Numbered from the stretch's first letter, positions 1 through 37,364 are shown. The stretch is DNA of 64,000 nt from Polydactylus sextarius (GCA_016801845.1 CM028909.1:16058813-16122812), one strand, 5' to 3'. Numbers and translations: made by a program. The notes: generated by a model not told the origin, from the sequence alone.

Positions 1-1354
1 CCTTTGATGAGTGGGACAGCCTACCGAGAGGTTTTGTCACCCATGGCGTGACATTGAATGGCGATGATGCCCTCACAGACTGCTCCAAGTTAGTGTATAC
101 TATAGTCTTTATTTTGTTTTTTATCTTTACCTTATTTTATTCACTATTTCTGACACTTATGTTTTTCTAGCTCATCCTGGACACCAAAGGGTGATTACAT
201 AGCATCAAACACAGATGAGTGCACTGCGGTGCTGTATTATGCTGTGAACCTCAAGCAACCTGGAACTGTTTCCTTTGAGTATTTCTACCCTGACAACAAT
301 ATCTACTTTGAGTTCTTCGTAAGTAGTTGGTGATGTTGATAAAGTTAGTCGTTAGGGGGAAATATTTGGTGATTGTTAACTCTTCACTTTCTCCTGTAGG
401 TTCAGAACGACCAGTGTCAATCCACAGACTCTGAAAGCCGGTGGATGAAGACCTCAGAGAGCAACTGGAGTGAACACAAGGTTTGCTCATGTGTAGTTTT
501 TTTTTGCACTATGACACTTTTGCTGGCATCAGCATTTTGTCTTTGCCTCGTCTGTAACTGTTATATTTCACACTGACTCTTTGCAGGTTGACCTGAACAA
601 AGGCACTAACGTGTTTTATTGGAGAAGCACTGCGTACACACTGCAGGGAAGTGCTGTCAAACCTGTGCTGTTAAGAAACATTGCCATCTCAGGTAAACTA
701 ACACTTTATATAGTGTTGTGTGCAGCATTTATTCATTCCACAGCTCCTTTTTTTGTTGATTATTAAAAGTCAATGAATGTTTTCTGACAGGTGTGGCCTA
801 CACATCTGAGTGTTTCCACTGTAAACCTGGCACCTACAGTGCAAAACCAGGATCTGCCCGCTGTTCCCCTTGCCCTGCTGATACCTACTCCACTAAGGGT
901 GCCACCGTTTGCCATCAGTGTGAACAAGACAAATATGCAGGTATTCATGTTTGCATTTTCTAATACTCGATCCACAGAGACTCATATCACTTACCTGTTC
1001 TTTAACACAGTGTAACTTTTGTTGAAATGCAAAAGTTATACAATCTGCATGCAAATGTTTGTACTGTATGTCATATAACTGGATCTTAACATGAGCTGTG
1101 TATGTTTTCTCTCGTCCCCGCCGGCTTCTTCCCCTTTGTCTGGTTTCTGTTTTGTCAGAGGCTGGTTCAGGGAGCTGTAAACCAAGACCTGCATGTACAA
1201 ACAGTGACTACTTCTACACTCACACTCCCTGCGATTCTGAGGGAAAGGTAATGCAGACACAAAGACATGACAACATTAATACAGGTTGAGTAGAGGTGAA
1301 CACAACCATCTGTTGAGACTATTGGGTTTCCTTAAATGTAAATCACCAGAGCTG

Positions 1355-1400
<46 letters not shown>

Positions 1401-3568
1401 CACAGAGCAGCTGGTAACTTCTTTGATTTATTCATGTCTTGCTTGTTTTATATCTCAGACCCAGCTCATGTATAAGTGGATTGAACCTAAGTTGTGTAGT
1501 GAGACCGTTGAAGGAGCAGTGAAGCTTCCTGCATCGGGGGAGAAACAAACCTGTCCACCGTGTAACCCAGGTTTCTTTGTCACCAACTCGTCCACCTGTG
1601 AACCCTGCACCAAAGGTTTCTACTCAAATGGAACAGGTGGAGCACAAATACCCTACTTATACTCTATTTTCATGTGATTCATGTCATTATTTTTTGAAGG
1701 AACATACATTTGAACTGATTTGACTTCTTGAATGCAGATTGATATATGTATGCCTACATATATGTATATATGTATCATGTCATGTATCATGTGTATCGTG
1801 TCACAAATGACACATATTCAATGCAAAATCTCTTAAGATTTAATGACAAACACTCCCACCCCCAACAAAAAAAACAAAACAAACAAACAAACAAGCTCTA
1901 TAACAAGTAAAGAGAAATCACCCATATACTGACAGTTCAGAGTTTCATCTAAAGGCTGTAAAACCACTTGTTCAACAAAAAACTAAAGCAACCTAATCCC
2001 TGTGTTATATGTATACCCGGACATACTAAGCCATATACAACACACATACACACACACGCACACACACACACACACACACATATATATGTCTTAGTGTATA
2101 TGTAGTTACACTGACATAAAAAATGTTATTTACTCACAGGTTGTGCTAAGTGCCCTGTTGGCACAGAGCCAGTGGTGGGTTTCGAGTACAAATGGTGGAA
2201 CACGATGCCAAGCAACATGCGGAGCTACATCTTCAGACGAGAGTACAGCGGCTCTGAGCAGAGCACGGGTAAGAGACCTAATATTAGTCCACACAGCATA
2301 GTAGAGGGCAGACATCTTAGCAACTTGCTGTCATAACCTTGTAATGACCTCAGAGTTTTGCTGATTGAATACTGAATTAAATACTCAACACAAGAATTTT
2401 TAAATCAGTTGAGGTTGAAAGATGTTGACAGCTGACAAAATAAACTCAGCTGAATGTCCAATGGTGTAAAAGCGGATAATGCAACTGTTTTTTAAATTTG
2501 TGATCACAGCATGGGAGGTGGCTGGAGAGTATGTTTACACTACTCCTGGGGACCAGGACACAGACTTCTTGATGCTGACGCTCAGAGTACCTGGATACAG
2601 GTTGAGTCAAACGTTCCTCTTAAAGGAGAAACATAGGAAACAAACTCTTCACCGTATGTTTGCACCACATCACTACATGAAGTATCTCATATCTTTACAG
2701 TCTGCCTCAGTCACATGCCAAAGGAAGTGAAAGGAGTGAACTGTCTCGCATCACCTTTGTCTTTGAGACCACTTGTACAGCCGACTGCAAGTTATATTTC
2801 CTAGTTGTGAGTGAAAGTCACTGTCACATGTACAATAAACTTCAGATTATATTAAACATGACGTGGATGTGAATATCTATATGTATTTCTCTACAGGGTT
2901 TTAATCGGTGGAATAACGATGTGGTGGAACAGTGGAGAGGCAGCAACAGGAAACAGTCGTACTCCTACCTGATCCAGAGCAACGACACCGTCGCCTTCAC
3001 CTGGACGTTTCAACGAACGGACAACTTCAGCATGGTGAAGCCCGACCACACGTCACATCACAAACATCGACACTGATCTGAGATCATCCAGCATTTACTT
3101 GACATAAAACCCAACCCAGTTATGAAGACATTTATGCTTTATACATTTATAAATTCATCATATTTTGTAGTACAACACTATTTATTTATACATTTCATTA
3201 CTGTGGAGTAGCTAAAAAAGATCAAGCACCACTACTTGTTGATAAATTCTGTAAATATATTTATGCTTAACTGTAGAGGGCAGTCTGGAGCTGTGTGTCC
3301 ACATCATAAAAAAATCTAAATGACTCTTGTACATTAGAATTAGATATAAAATATACTGTGATAGAAGAAGAAGTACTCATATTTCAAACATATATTTTAC
3401 TCATATTTTAAACTCAAGTGCCTCCGTGCATTTAACATGTAACTTAAGGTACAAAAGTATCAGCATCAAAATATATTTTGTGTCAAAGTTAAATATATTC
3501 AATACAGATATTCAAATACACATATATTCAATACAATACATGCTAACTAACTAAATAAAACACTATAA

Positions 3569-3611
<43 letters not shown>

Positions 3612-3614
3612 GTA

Positions 3615-3653
<39 letters not shown>

Positions 3654-6600
3654 GGATTTAAATTGTTCATGCAAAGTAACTATTATCTAAGGTAATATAC
3701 AAAAGCAGTAAGAACAATATTTGCCCATGTGTTGTAAGTGTGGAGTGGTTGTTAAAGGGAAAATGGAAATAGTCAAGTCAAACTAAGACATATTGCGCTA
3801 CTTTCCACCAAAGCTTTTCAAATTGTTCCTTTAAAACAAACAGACAACCGCAGTGTGCGTGTGAAGTGACTCAGCTGGTAAATGATACCTAATGTTTCTC
3901 TTCCCTCAGGAGAGACAACTCAGCGGTGACGTTGCAAAGATCTATTCCATCCACATCACCAATGTGGTTGGAGGCGTGGCCTCACAGTGTCGCCAATGTG
4001 CCCTGAGCTACACGAAGACCAGCTCGGCCTGTGTTCCTTGTCCACCGGGACACTACATGGTCAACGGGACCGGAGCATGTAGGAGATGCTCACCAAACAC
4101 TTTCATCAGGACTGCGCAGCCTGTCGGAGAGGCTGCTTGTATTCAATGTGGTCCTAACACGAAGACAAACACGGTAATGAGAAGAAAATAACAAAATCTT
4201 TCTAATTATAGAGTCGTGTTTAAATCTACTTGTTTATAATTGAATCCAGAGACACTTACAAAAGAGAAGCCATGTCCTCAGTGTTGTTTCTGTTTTAATC
4301 ACCTGAGTACTTAAATTTAAATGAAATAATAACGAAATGATTACATGAAATTAAATAGCATTAGTATTTATTTCCATGGTAAACGATTTTAAACAAAATG
4401 ACATCATTAATATATCTATATTTATATCTACATCTCATGTTCGTTCTTGTGTACCTTACCATGAAGTTACAGGTACAACACTGTTGTTATTTCTAACCAA
4501 AGAAATGTGTGTTTTCATTTCCTCAATACACATCATCACATCATAAATCTTCACACATAAAACAAACAGATTTGATGTACACGTACATATGTGAGTTGAC
4601 TCCCTGACTTCCTTCTCCAGGCGTACTCAGCCTGCCTCAGTGACTGTACACTGGACGTGCCGGTGAGCGGAGGATCACTGCTTCATTACGACTTCTCACC
4701 TCTGGCCAACGTTACCGGCTTCCCCAGCAGTCCCCGCTTCACCAACAAAGGCCTGAAATACTTCCATCAGTTCAATGTGGGTCTGTGTGGGAAAGAGGTG
4801 AGAAAACTGTGATTCGACGAATGTTCCTTTTTGTTTTGTTTTTTGTAAAAATTTACAAAATGTGTGACGCACTTCTTTTTAACCTGCTGCGTTTCTCTTA
4901 CAGGGTCGAGTGCCGGCTACCTGTGTGGACAATGTGACAGAGAGCGGGAGGGAGGTTAAAGGTTACGTCTGCCAGTCCACCGTGGTCCCGTCTGAAATTA
5001 GAGCGAGTCAGAGCGTCGTGTCCTCGCAGCCTTTCATCATTGGCGACTCACTCGTTGGTACGGAGCGAATGCTGCAGGCGACTGTTGTTGTAAATGAGAG
5101 GACAAGATACTCCACATCACATTCAAGATTTTTTTCAACACCACATTCAGTCATTTGCTGGAAATGTATGTTAAACATTAATATTAGATAAGGGCAGAGC
5201 ACACTGACAGTGCTGGTGTGTTGCAAGTTCACACACACACACACACACACAGGTGTTGTGTTGCATTAGGATTTAGCCACATTTAATATGGCTGTTAAGT
5301 ATCACCAGGTTATGAAGGATAGAATATGAAATGAAAGAAATGCTGCTGAAATATATATATTTTTTAATTCTTTTCTCAATACTTTTCTCAAGCATTTCCT
5401 TATTATAAAACACAATATCTGCCAATCTCCTCACATTTCCATTTATCTCATCTGTACTCTTTGTTTACTGAGAGTTGACAACAGAGTTGACATTTGCTTT
5501 GTGGAGTTGCCAGAGAAAACAGCTCAGGGGTGTCTGTTGTACACTGAGTGTGTGCCATTTATCAGATAATAAGAATATGTTGTTTTCCTGAAGGTGTGAC
5601 CACTGACACAGCACTGAGTGGCATCTCATCTCCAGAGTGGTTGTTCCCCTCTGAGTCCGGCCTGCAAGATGTCATTTTCTATTACAAGTAAATCACAACA
5701 TGTATTCTGTTTTATAGACTCATTGTGAAGTACGTGCATTTTTGTAACAGAATCAAAAACAGTCTAAAAATGTTTCCAGGTCCAGTGAGACGACTCAGGC
5801 TTGTAAACAAGGCAGGTCAGTCACCATCAGACTGAGATGTAATCCCACAGTGACTGCTAAAGATCACATCACGCTGCCAAGGTATTTTACACCAGGACCA
5901 GACTCAGCTTTTCATGTCACAATTGGCTCCATCAAAACATTTTTTTTTGTGATGTAAAACTTGTAAAAATTATTTCCTTGTTTCCCTCCACAGTAACTGT
6001 TCAGAAGGGACATGTGATGGTTGTACTTTCCACTTCCTGTGGCAGAGTCAGCATGCATGTCCACTCTGTACCAAAGACCACTACAGAGAGATCGTCAGCG
6101 CTTGTATCCAGGGAATACAGGTACACAGGCACTGACATAGTGACATAGCGATTGTCCCCATCATTGATCAATCATAAACTCATGATGAGAGATGAAAAGA
6201 CTTCTAAATATACTGGTCAGGTCTGATTTCTGGGAAAAATACATTAAGTGTGATATAAGAGGTTTGGATTTTGTTTTTCGTGTGGTCATTTAGAGCAGCA
6301 TGTTGTATTTTAAGATGTGTGAAAACAGACAGACTTAATCACTTGAATAAACAGATATTCATCTAACGTCTATGTAGACATTTTAAGGAATAGTTCAACA
6401 TTTGAAGAATTTTGTTTTCAGAGAACCACCTATGTGTGGCAGCAGCCGCTGCAGTGTCACGGAGGAGAGACGCTACCAGCACAAAAAGTCAGCGCTTGTG
6501 TGACTCTGGATTTCTGGCTCAAGTTTGGTGTTTCCACAGGAACCATTGCTGCTGTGCTCCTCATCAGCATCAGCTGCTATTTCTGGAAGAAGACGCGCAA

Positions 6601-7054
6601 GTAAGACTGCTGCACTTCACGTTTCCTTTTGCATTTAGAGCTCAAACCTAAACTGATTGTCTGAAAACGTCTTTATTTTTTATTTTTGTATTTATTTCTG
6701 CCGTCTTTCATCTCCAGGTTGCAATATAAATACTCCAAGTTGATGATGACTTCTGGGGGTAAAGAGTGTGAACTGCCAACTGCAGACAGCTGTGCAATAA
6801 TGGAGGGAGAAGACGCGGAGGATGACCTCATGGACCTCACCAAGAAATCTTTCTTCACCAAAATTAAAACCTTCTCGCGAGAGGTCAGTAAACACTCCAG
6901 GCACACACACACACTTACAGTACAAGGCTACAAGTCATGTCTTATGTTATAATCAATGTCTTTTCAGAGGACGTCAGATGGATTTGACTCTGTTCCACTC
7001 AAGTCATCATCTTCACATTTCCGAACAGAAGAGGAAGATTCCGACGAAGCTTAA
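1..7054 (+). CDS. elapor1: ELAPOR1-like endosome-lysosome transmembrane protein, 5'-truncated by window (20 exons seen)
   Basis: Type I membrane protein of the ELAPOR (KIAA1324/EIG121) family, linked in mammals to endosome-lysosome, autophagy and secretory-cell biology. Exons: 1-88 (partial), 171-318, 400-480, 587-692, 791-940, 1159-1247, 1459-1636, 2140-2268, 2510-2600, 2701-2806, 2897-3034, 3910-4173, 4621-4797, 4904-5057, 5594-5687, 5780-5881, 5994-6120, 6422-6600, 6718-6883, 6968-7054. The joined frame is open for 883 residues to TAA 7052-7054. Family hallmarks: FDEWD at the start, SNTDECTA, FEFFVQNDQCQ, Cys-rich TNFR/GF-receptor-like repeats (CKPGTYS, CPPCNPGFF), FEYKWWN, DVAKIYSI, GTCDGCTFHFLW. 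One membrane helix is followed by CYFWKK in exon 18, then a cytoplasmic YKYSKL and ADSCAIMEGED. SNTDECTA and the tail TSDGFDSVPLK resemble ELAPOR1 more than ELAPOR2. Signal peptide and N-terminus lie outside the window. The last residues form an acidic tail (RTEEEDSDEA) unlike the human ELAPOR1 end as I remember it. Family assignment is firm; the paralogue label is less so. Confidence 0.93.
1357..1398. repeat. (TG)n microsatellite in elapor intron
   Basis: 42 bp of TG between the exons at 1159-1247 and 1459-1636. It creates a spurious Cys-Val open frame. Confidence 0.95.
2041..2089. repeat. (CA)n(TA)n microsatellite in elapor intron
   Basis: Compound CA then TA run 50 bp before exon 2140-2268. 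Confidence 0.9.
3571..3653. repeat. (TA)n(TG)n(TA)n microsatellite in elapor intron
   Basis: Compound dinucleotide repeat within the 875-bp intron 3035-3909. Confidence 0.95.
6383..6404 (+). repeat. short teleost-repeat match at an elapor 3' splice site
   Basis: TTAAGGAATAGTTCAACATTT matches the start of the common percomorph repeat. It ends 17 nt before the exon at 6422, so it lies in the branch/pyrimidine region of that acceptor. Confidence 0.45.
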
Positions 7055-8190
7055 ATCAGGAAATGACCACATCTTTTTACCAAAGTGCAGAGAGGGAGTG
7101 TTGGGCTGTGAATGGGTTTTATTTATTACAAACTGCTTAAGCTTACTGGTGGAGTTTTCAAGCAATGTAATGGTTTTATTTAGTGTTATTTGTCATGTGT
7201 TAGGTTTCCAAACCTAACAGTGAAATACAGTCTCCATATTGGGGATATTCTGTGCTTTCAAAACCCATGGTGTATTTCAAAATGATCCAATGCGTGGACA
7301 AAAGGCTATACATTTTATACAATTTTTATTATGTATTTCATTTTTTTTTGTTCTATTAGAGCAGCCATCTCGTTCAGTCTTATAGCTTTATTTGGCAGCA
7401 TGTGAATTATATGTGTTTGAAGATTTGATTGAGATTATGATTGCTATGTTTTACTGTGAGGTAAAGGCATTTTCTACACTGATAAGACAACAAATGTGGA
7501 TCTGTCTGATTACTTAATTAAAGAAATGTGAGAAGAGAGAGAAATTCAAATGTGTTTTTGTGGTTACCGATGATATTGATGGTTAAAAAGGTGGAAAATA
7601 GGCACATAGTGTTAATATTGAAATAATATATGAATTGCCTCACTGCAATTTCACATGTTTTTCTTTCCACAACACATTTTAATTGTTATATCTTGGTAAA
7701 TCAATTATGATCGTAATCAGTGGTGATGTGTAAATAAGAAAATGAAGTTTTGTGTTTAAGTATTTTATAGTTCTACTTCAGTACAACTTGGAATTATTTC
7801 CAATTTCAATTACTTTTAAGGTTTATTTGTTAAAGCAAACACATGAAAATGACATAAAAACAGTATATAAATTAATAAAGATAATAAACTAACTAAATAA
7901 ATAAATTAATTAAATAACTGACAGTGTATACATTTATAACTTCACCTTGTCATCTACATTGAAATTAATTTATATAAAAATTGTATTCATCAGTGCAAAT
8001 GAGTAAAAATGCAGTAGTTTTTCTGAATTCTAGAGAAATGGTAGTAAAAGTAGCATAAAATGAAAATATTCAAGTAAAGTACGAGTGTTTTAAACTGTCC
8101 AGTGGTTGATTAAATGTGTTTTGTCACTGCCCAGGTTCATCAGTGGTTTGTGGTTTGACCCATTTACTGAGGTGGTGGTGTTTTTTCCGG
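7055..8190 (+). other. elapor1-like 3' UTR and intergenic gap to mapk14
   Basis: AT-rich sequence after the elapor stop. Candidate poly(A) signals are ATTAAA at 7517-7522 and AATAAA at 7874-7879; which one is used cannot be told. No coding-like block is seen before the CpG-rich mapk14 promoter begins near 8190. Confidence 0.6.
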
Positions 8191-8556
8191 TAGCACATGA
8201 AGGCAGCGCGGCTTTCTGTCGTCCCGTCTGCTCGGGCTGTCCCGAGTCGTATTTTCTCGCGAGACTTCCCGCTGTGTTGCAAGCGGGGTGAAATCTCGGA
8301 GGTGTCTGAGAGCGATCAGCGGGGAGAAGAGCGAAAGAGAAGCTGAAAACGTGCACGTACCACGGACGGTGGATCTGCGACATTCAGCAAGAAGGCAGCC
8401 CCTTCACCTTAGCGCATATAAAGTTCTCTAACGGCGAGAAGTGTTAAATTTAGCGCCTCTTTTCGTAACTTGGAGTAAAGTTGAAGTCGGGCTCGGAGGA
8501 CCCACCTCAGTGTGCGCAGAAAGTGCAGTCGGTGGTCGGCAGTTGGTTCTGCAGGA
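8190..8556 (+). promoter_or_regulatory. mapk14 CpG-rich promoter and 5' UTR with TCTCGCGAGA element
   Basis: Base composition shifts abruptly from AT-rich to CpG-rich about 360 bp before the mapk14 ATG. A perfect 10-bp palindrome TCTCGCGAGA lies at 8255-8264. This motif is a recurrent element of TATA-less housekeeping vertebrate promoters. No TATA box is obvious. The exact transcription start is not visible. Confidence 0.65.
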
Positions 8557-19838
<11,282 letters not shown>

Positions 19839-21080
19839 TGAGACGCACGAATTGCATCAACCCCAGCGCCTGAAAAAAATTGTAACAATTTCAAAGATGT
19901 ATGTTTAATGTTAAACTCTGACACTTGTATCAAAGTGTTAAGCAGCCTTTGTCCTTTATCATTAATTAACAAAACGTTCTCAATTATTAACCCTTGGAAG
20001 GAACACAGTACCAGTGCAGGAAAATGAATGAATAATGTCATTATTCTCACTTATGAACCACTAATGTTGATGGTCCGATGCTGGGAAATGTCTCTTCTTG
20101 CCAATAGCTGAAATAGCTTTATCTACTTTGGATATTTTTTAAATTTGGAGTTTTGACGACTCATCACTGTGACTCTGAGATGCTGAAACACCTGGACCTA
20201 TAGCTGTGCTATTTGTGCTTTACATTTTCTATTCAGTAACTTATGAATAAGCTTTTGTGTCTATCAATCAAAAAAAAAAAAACAAAAAAACAAAAAAAAC
20301 AAACATGCTCATCTACCGCCCACCCTGCCACGTTGTCACATAAAGCACTGGGTCACGTGTATTTGTTGAGATGATTTTCGATTCATTATCATCTATGATT
20401 TCTGCGTTTTAAGACATAACTGAAGGGTTTCTTATCTGTGACAGAAGTAGATTTTACAGACTGTTTTTTTTTTTTTAAACAAAAAAAACAAAAAACAAAA
20501 TATGTGACAAATTGGGAATGTGCCTGTTCCGTGTACTCACTGACTTTTAGTGCTCACCAACTGAATTTCGCACATTTTAATGATTGTTTTGATAGTTTAG
20601 ACGTCCTGTGAGACTCTTACACATATTTTTGGCTACGCAGAAAAATCTGAGCCTTTTTACTGTTTTAAAGACAATTGCTTTTCAACAAGGCACCTGAACC
20701 GGTAGGGAGGGAAAAATATCAATGGGTACATGCCCGACTCAAAGAATATGTAAATATATGTGCCATAATGGTTAAATCTCTCGACATATTGTGGTTATGT
20801 TATGAAGCAATCACTTTTAGCATGTACATTAGTTAAAGACTTTGTGCGTCTGCGAGAGTGTGTTGTTGGTTTACAGGAATTTTATGTGTCATGCTGAAAC
20901 CTTTAATAGAAATACTGCTTAAATGTGTAAAAGAGGGATTATAGATGTATTTATACTTTGTGGAGGTGGTATTTATAAACAACAGTGGAAAGATCCCTTA
21001 AACTATTTTCAGTCCAGCAAAGCAACTACTATCTTCAGTCCTTTGTTTAACAAAATAAAGACATATTTTTAAGAGACCTA
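19839..21080 (+). other. mapk14: mapk14 3' UTR
   Basis: About 1.2 kb after the TAG, AU-rich with several ATTTA pentamers (for example near 20950) and two A/C-rich low-complexity tracts (20269-20303 and 20470-20500). It ends at a good poly(A) signal near 21054. Confidence 0.7.
21054..21059 (+). terminator. mapk14: poly(A) signal AATAAA of mapk14
   Basis: AATAAA at 21054-21059, about 1.2 kb after the stop, followed by a GTGTTGTTG GU-rich stretch at 21081 and later, as expected for a cleavage region. Confidence 0.7.
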
Positions 21081-21089
21081 CGTGTTGTT

Positions 21090-22480
21090 GATTGCTTCTA
21101 CAGTGCGGTTTATGTAGTGTACATGAATGCATGTGGATGAAAAATACATAAATACAAAATAAATTGCAACATTAAATATGTAATTTGGGGTTTTTAATAC
21201 ATGTTTTAATTTTCTTTCAAGCACCCATAATGGCAAATGCTGTATCTGCCTATTTCCGTCAGTAGAGTATTTGTAAAAGAATCTGTTCGCTTGTTTGTGA
21301 CAAAAACTTGAAACGTTCATATCAACATGATCTGATGAAAGGACTTGTTATTGTTGCTGAGGTTAATTTTCTCTGTTTGAACTTGTTCTGATTCTGCAGA
21401 ATAACTCTGAGACAAGTTACATGTCTGATGATTCACACACACTGTTGCATGTGGCCTCTGCAACAACATTTAAAGCTGTAAACAAAATACATTTATACAC
21501 AAACAACTGCACTAATCCACAGTGTGGAATTCAAGTGTATCTGAATTTTTAGTTGGTTAATTGGTTAATTTTTACAATTATTGAAAAACGTAATAACAAA
21601 GAACAAAGTTGCACTCCTGGAACAATAACTAAATGAGCTAAACCTCTTTTAGCCTCAACAATAAAGTACTGTTTATATATTAACATCAGTCATAATAAGG
21701 TAAAAACATATAACAGTATAAGTCAAAATAGTAAAAATCTTGCATTAAGGTCTTTCAGCTTTGTTGTGTTCATACTTGACATCCTATTCCTACAGAATGG
21801 TTTAACTGTAAAACATCTTCCCTCTCTGGACACAAAGATCATTTAAGACTATCAGTATTACATGTTTACAGAGGCCATATTTACTTCCTCTGTAAAACTT
21901 CCACCAGGCAGAACATTTGACATTTTAGGGACATTTGTCATTGTTGTGTTACTGGCTCGTCACTCAAATTCAACATATTGTTCCCATTGTCATAGAAAAG
22001 AGCAAATAAATGATATCAACGGGTCGATCAGTGTCTCTGTTGCTAAGGCTGGATCACCAAACCACTTATGAAGTTTTGGGTTAAATTCTTTATTAACAGT
22101 TTTTGTTAAATAAGTGACTTTGTAATATTAATCAGTTTAGGATTCTGGTATTTGAAAGTTATTGAGAAAATGCAAGAAAAACAGTTAGTGAGCTATGTAT
22201 AGTCTTCTAATGTTATTCCTGCCTCTCCACCTCCACACTCACTATTTGTTGATAGTTTTTTTCAGGGGAAATTTAATTTTCTTCAGAATTATTTCTTATT
22301 AAGTACAATATCAAGGCAAGCAGTTCATACAGCTTATTTATGACTCAGACTTGCGGAGAAACAGTGTGTTTACGTTGTTCTAAATAAAGTGGTGCTTCAT
22401 CACATGTACATATTATGTGTTTATTAATTGGTCGATCCGCTGTTACAGTTTGTGGCCGGCAGCTTCAGAGCAGTAGAGTC
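21090..22480. other. mapk14-srpk1 intergenic spacer
   Basis: 1.4 kb of AT-rich sequence with no coding-like block. Human SLC26A8, which lies between SRPK1 and MAPK14 in human, is not present here. Confidence 0.6.
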
Positions 22481-22489
22481 CATGAAGAT

Positions 22490-22618
22490 GTTATGTTATG
22501 ATGCTCAGGTGGAGACTTCATCACTGGAGCGGCTCTGAGCAAAACGAGCCAGTGCGCATGCGTGGAACATTCGATCACTGGTGGTGTAGCTAACGGCTAA
22601 GCTACGGGTCCAGCCAAC
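22490..22618 (+). promoter_or_regulatory. srpk1: srpk1 core promoter with NRF1-like site
   Basis: Short GC-richer stretch directly before the srpk1 ATG. TGCGCATGCGT at 22553-22563 fits the NRF1 palindrome consensus. No TATA box is visible. The 5' UTR appears short. Confidence 0.55.
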
Positions 22619-35676
<13,058 letters not shown>

Positions 35677-36915
35677 TGGACACCTCCAGCCTTTGCACCT
35701 CCCCTTTCTCCCACTTTCTCCAGAGACTGCAACAGATCACTTTCCAGTTTGGGCATATCAGACGAATATTTATTTCTTTTCTTTTCTTTCGTTTTGTTTC
35801 GTTGTTTTTGAATTACGTATGTTATTGTTATTGAGCTAACGCTTTTGTGTATGTTTTCTTCTCTGTGTGATGATGTCAGGAATCCAGTGGGTTATATTTC
35901 TTTGTTGTTATGTTGGCTCCAACTGCTGTGCTTCATTGACCCATCCTGCTAAGCATACCTGTTGTACTGCAAGTGACTCATCCTTGTTTGTTACACTCCT
36001 GCACTAAAACCCAAACAAACCAAGGGTATGAAGCCTTTGTTGGTAATTTCTGTTCCTTTAAAAAGGACTTGCGATCACTTCTTTTCCCTCATGCATTTTC
36101 ATTAGTGCTGGGTTTTTTTTTTCATTTTGTTTTTTAAAGAGTTACTTTATCTTATGTTACACATGTAAGGTATACATTTTGTATTTGTAAAGTAGGTTTA
36201 GGAAGTTGCACACTGGGCTGCCATTTACACTGACTGCAGTAATGTTCATAGCATTTCTCCAGATTAACTATTTGTTTCTTACTGAGACATTCACTGTCTG
36301 ATGAAGTAAGTCACATTACTTAGTCAAGTCTGTTATCACCTGGTATTTAGTGTGGTTAGGTAATTATAATAAATGAGATCATTCATTCTCATGGGAGGCT
36401 GGTATTCTCATACACCTACAATTCAGGAATATAGTGTTTTAAAGGATTCAACAAGTCAACATTTTAAGAAGCCCAAATTAAAGGAAAAAAAGAAGTGAAA
36501 ATAAACTGTATATATATGTACCAAAGAGTTTGCCTTTATGTATATTACAGTTATGTACAGTTTCTAACAAATCTTATATCTTAGCTAAAGTTATTTAGCT
36601 GGGTAGCTGTGTTTTAATAAAAGCGTATGGAAGATGTGTTCAAGGTCAGTTGTGTGTATGGCCAACTGTTCAATAATTTCACTGTTTTTACGATAGAAAT
36701 GGTGAGATCGGATGTTAGGTAATCGTGTCTCAAAATTGATCATTTCAAAGTAACCTATGTATCTATCGAGGTCTAGGTAAGAGGAAAAAAAAAACGAAAC
36801 AAACAAAAACAAAATTTACATCAGTGTCCGATTCAAGAACATAGACTTTGTGTGAGATGTGAGTTTACAAAGCTGTACAACACACCATACAATAAAAACA
36901 GATGTTCATACAATA
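35677..36915 (+). other. srpk1: srpk1 3' UTR
   Basis: About 1.2 kb, AT-rich, with candidate AATAAA signals at about 36498-36503, 36616-36621 and 36891-36896. The last is the most distal, followed by CA/TG-rich sequence. Confidence 0.6.
36891..36896 (+). terminator. srpk1: distal poly(A) signal of srpk1
   Basis: AATAAA 36891-36896 at the end of the long 3' UTR. A minus-strand AATAAA (36946-36951) for lhfpl5 faces it about 50 bp away. Confidence 0.55.
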
Positions 36916-36945
36916 CAAAATGGCTGTCAGGCTTGTTTTTATGAG

Positions 36946-36951
36946 TTTATT
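36946..36951 (-). terminator. lhfpl5: candidate poly(A) signal of lhfpl5
   Basis: TTTATT on + (AATAAA on -), about 410 nt after the lhfpl5 stop. A nearer minus-strand AATAAA at 37343-37348 is only 17 nt past the stop and would give an unusually short 3' UTR. Confidence 0.45.
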
Positions 36952-37364
36952 AGTGCAGATGTGTGGTGTTGAAAGTTAAATGACAGTATATTATTAATGT
37001 AATGACATGACAACGAACCATAATGTTGTAATAACTTTGAAAAACAAAGTAAGCCTAAAAATCTCACATGATAAAATCAGTATAAAACTGCAAAGAAAAT
37101 ATTGATCTTGCGCTTCTGTTATTTTTTTGAATTAGGTTTTGATATGTCACAGAAGTAAAATCACAAGTGTAAATATTAAAGTCATCGATGTCTGAATCCT
37201 GTTTAGCAGCTTCAGCTTCACAGTCACTGTTCTTTTCCTTCAAGTAAGAAAATGTCTGCAGTAAAAAAAAAAAAAAAAAGTCTTGTAGCTTGTATAGTAT
37301 TCAGGCTCTGTTACCACACTGGAGAGCAGTGATATTTACATTTTTATTTCAAACCCTGTTTGCA

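Noticed and set aside
1360..1450. Cys-Val repeat peptide
   Set aside because: Translation of a (TG)n microsatellite; the real exon begins at 1459.
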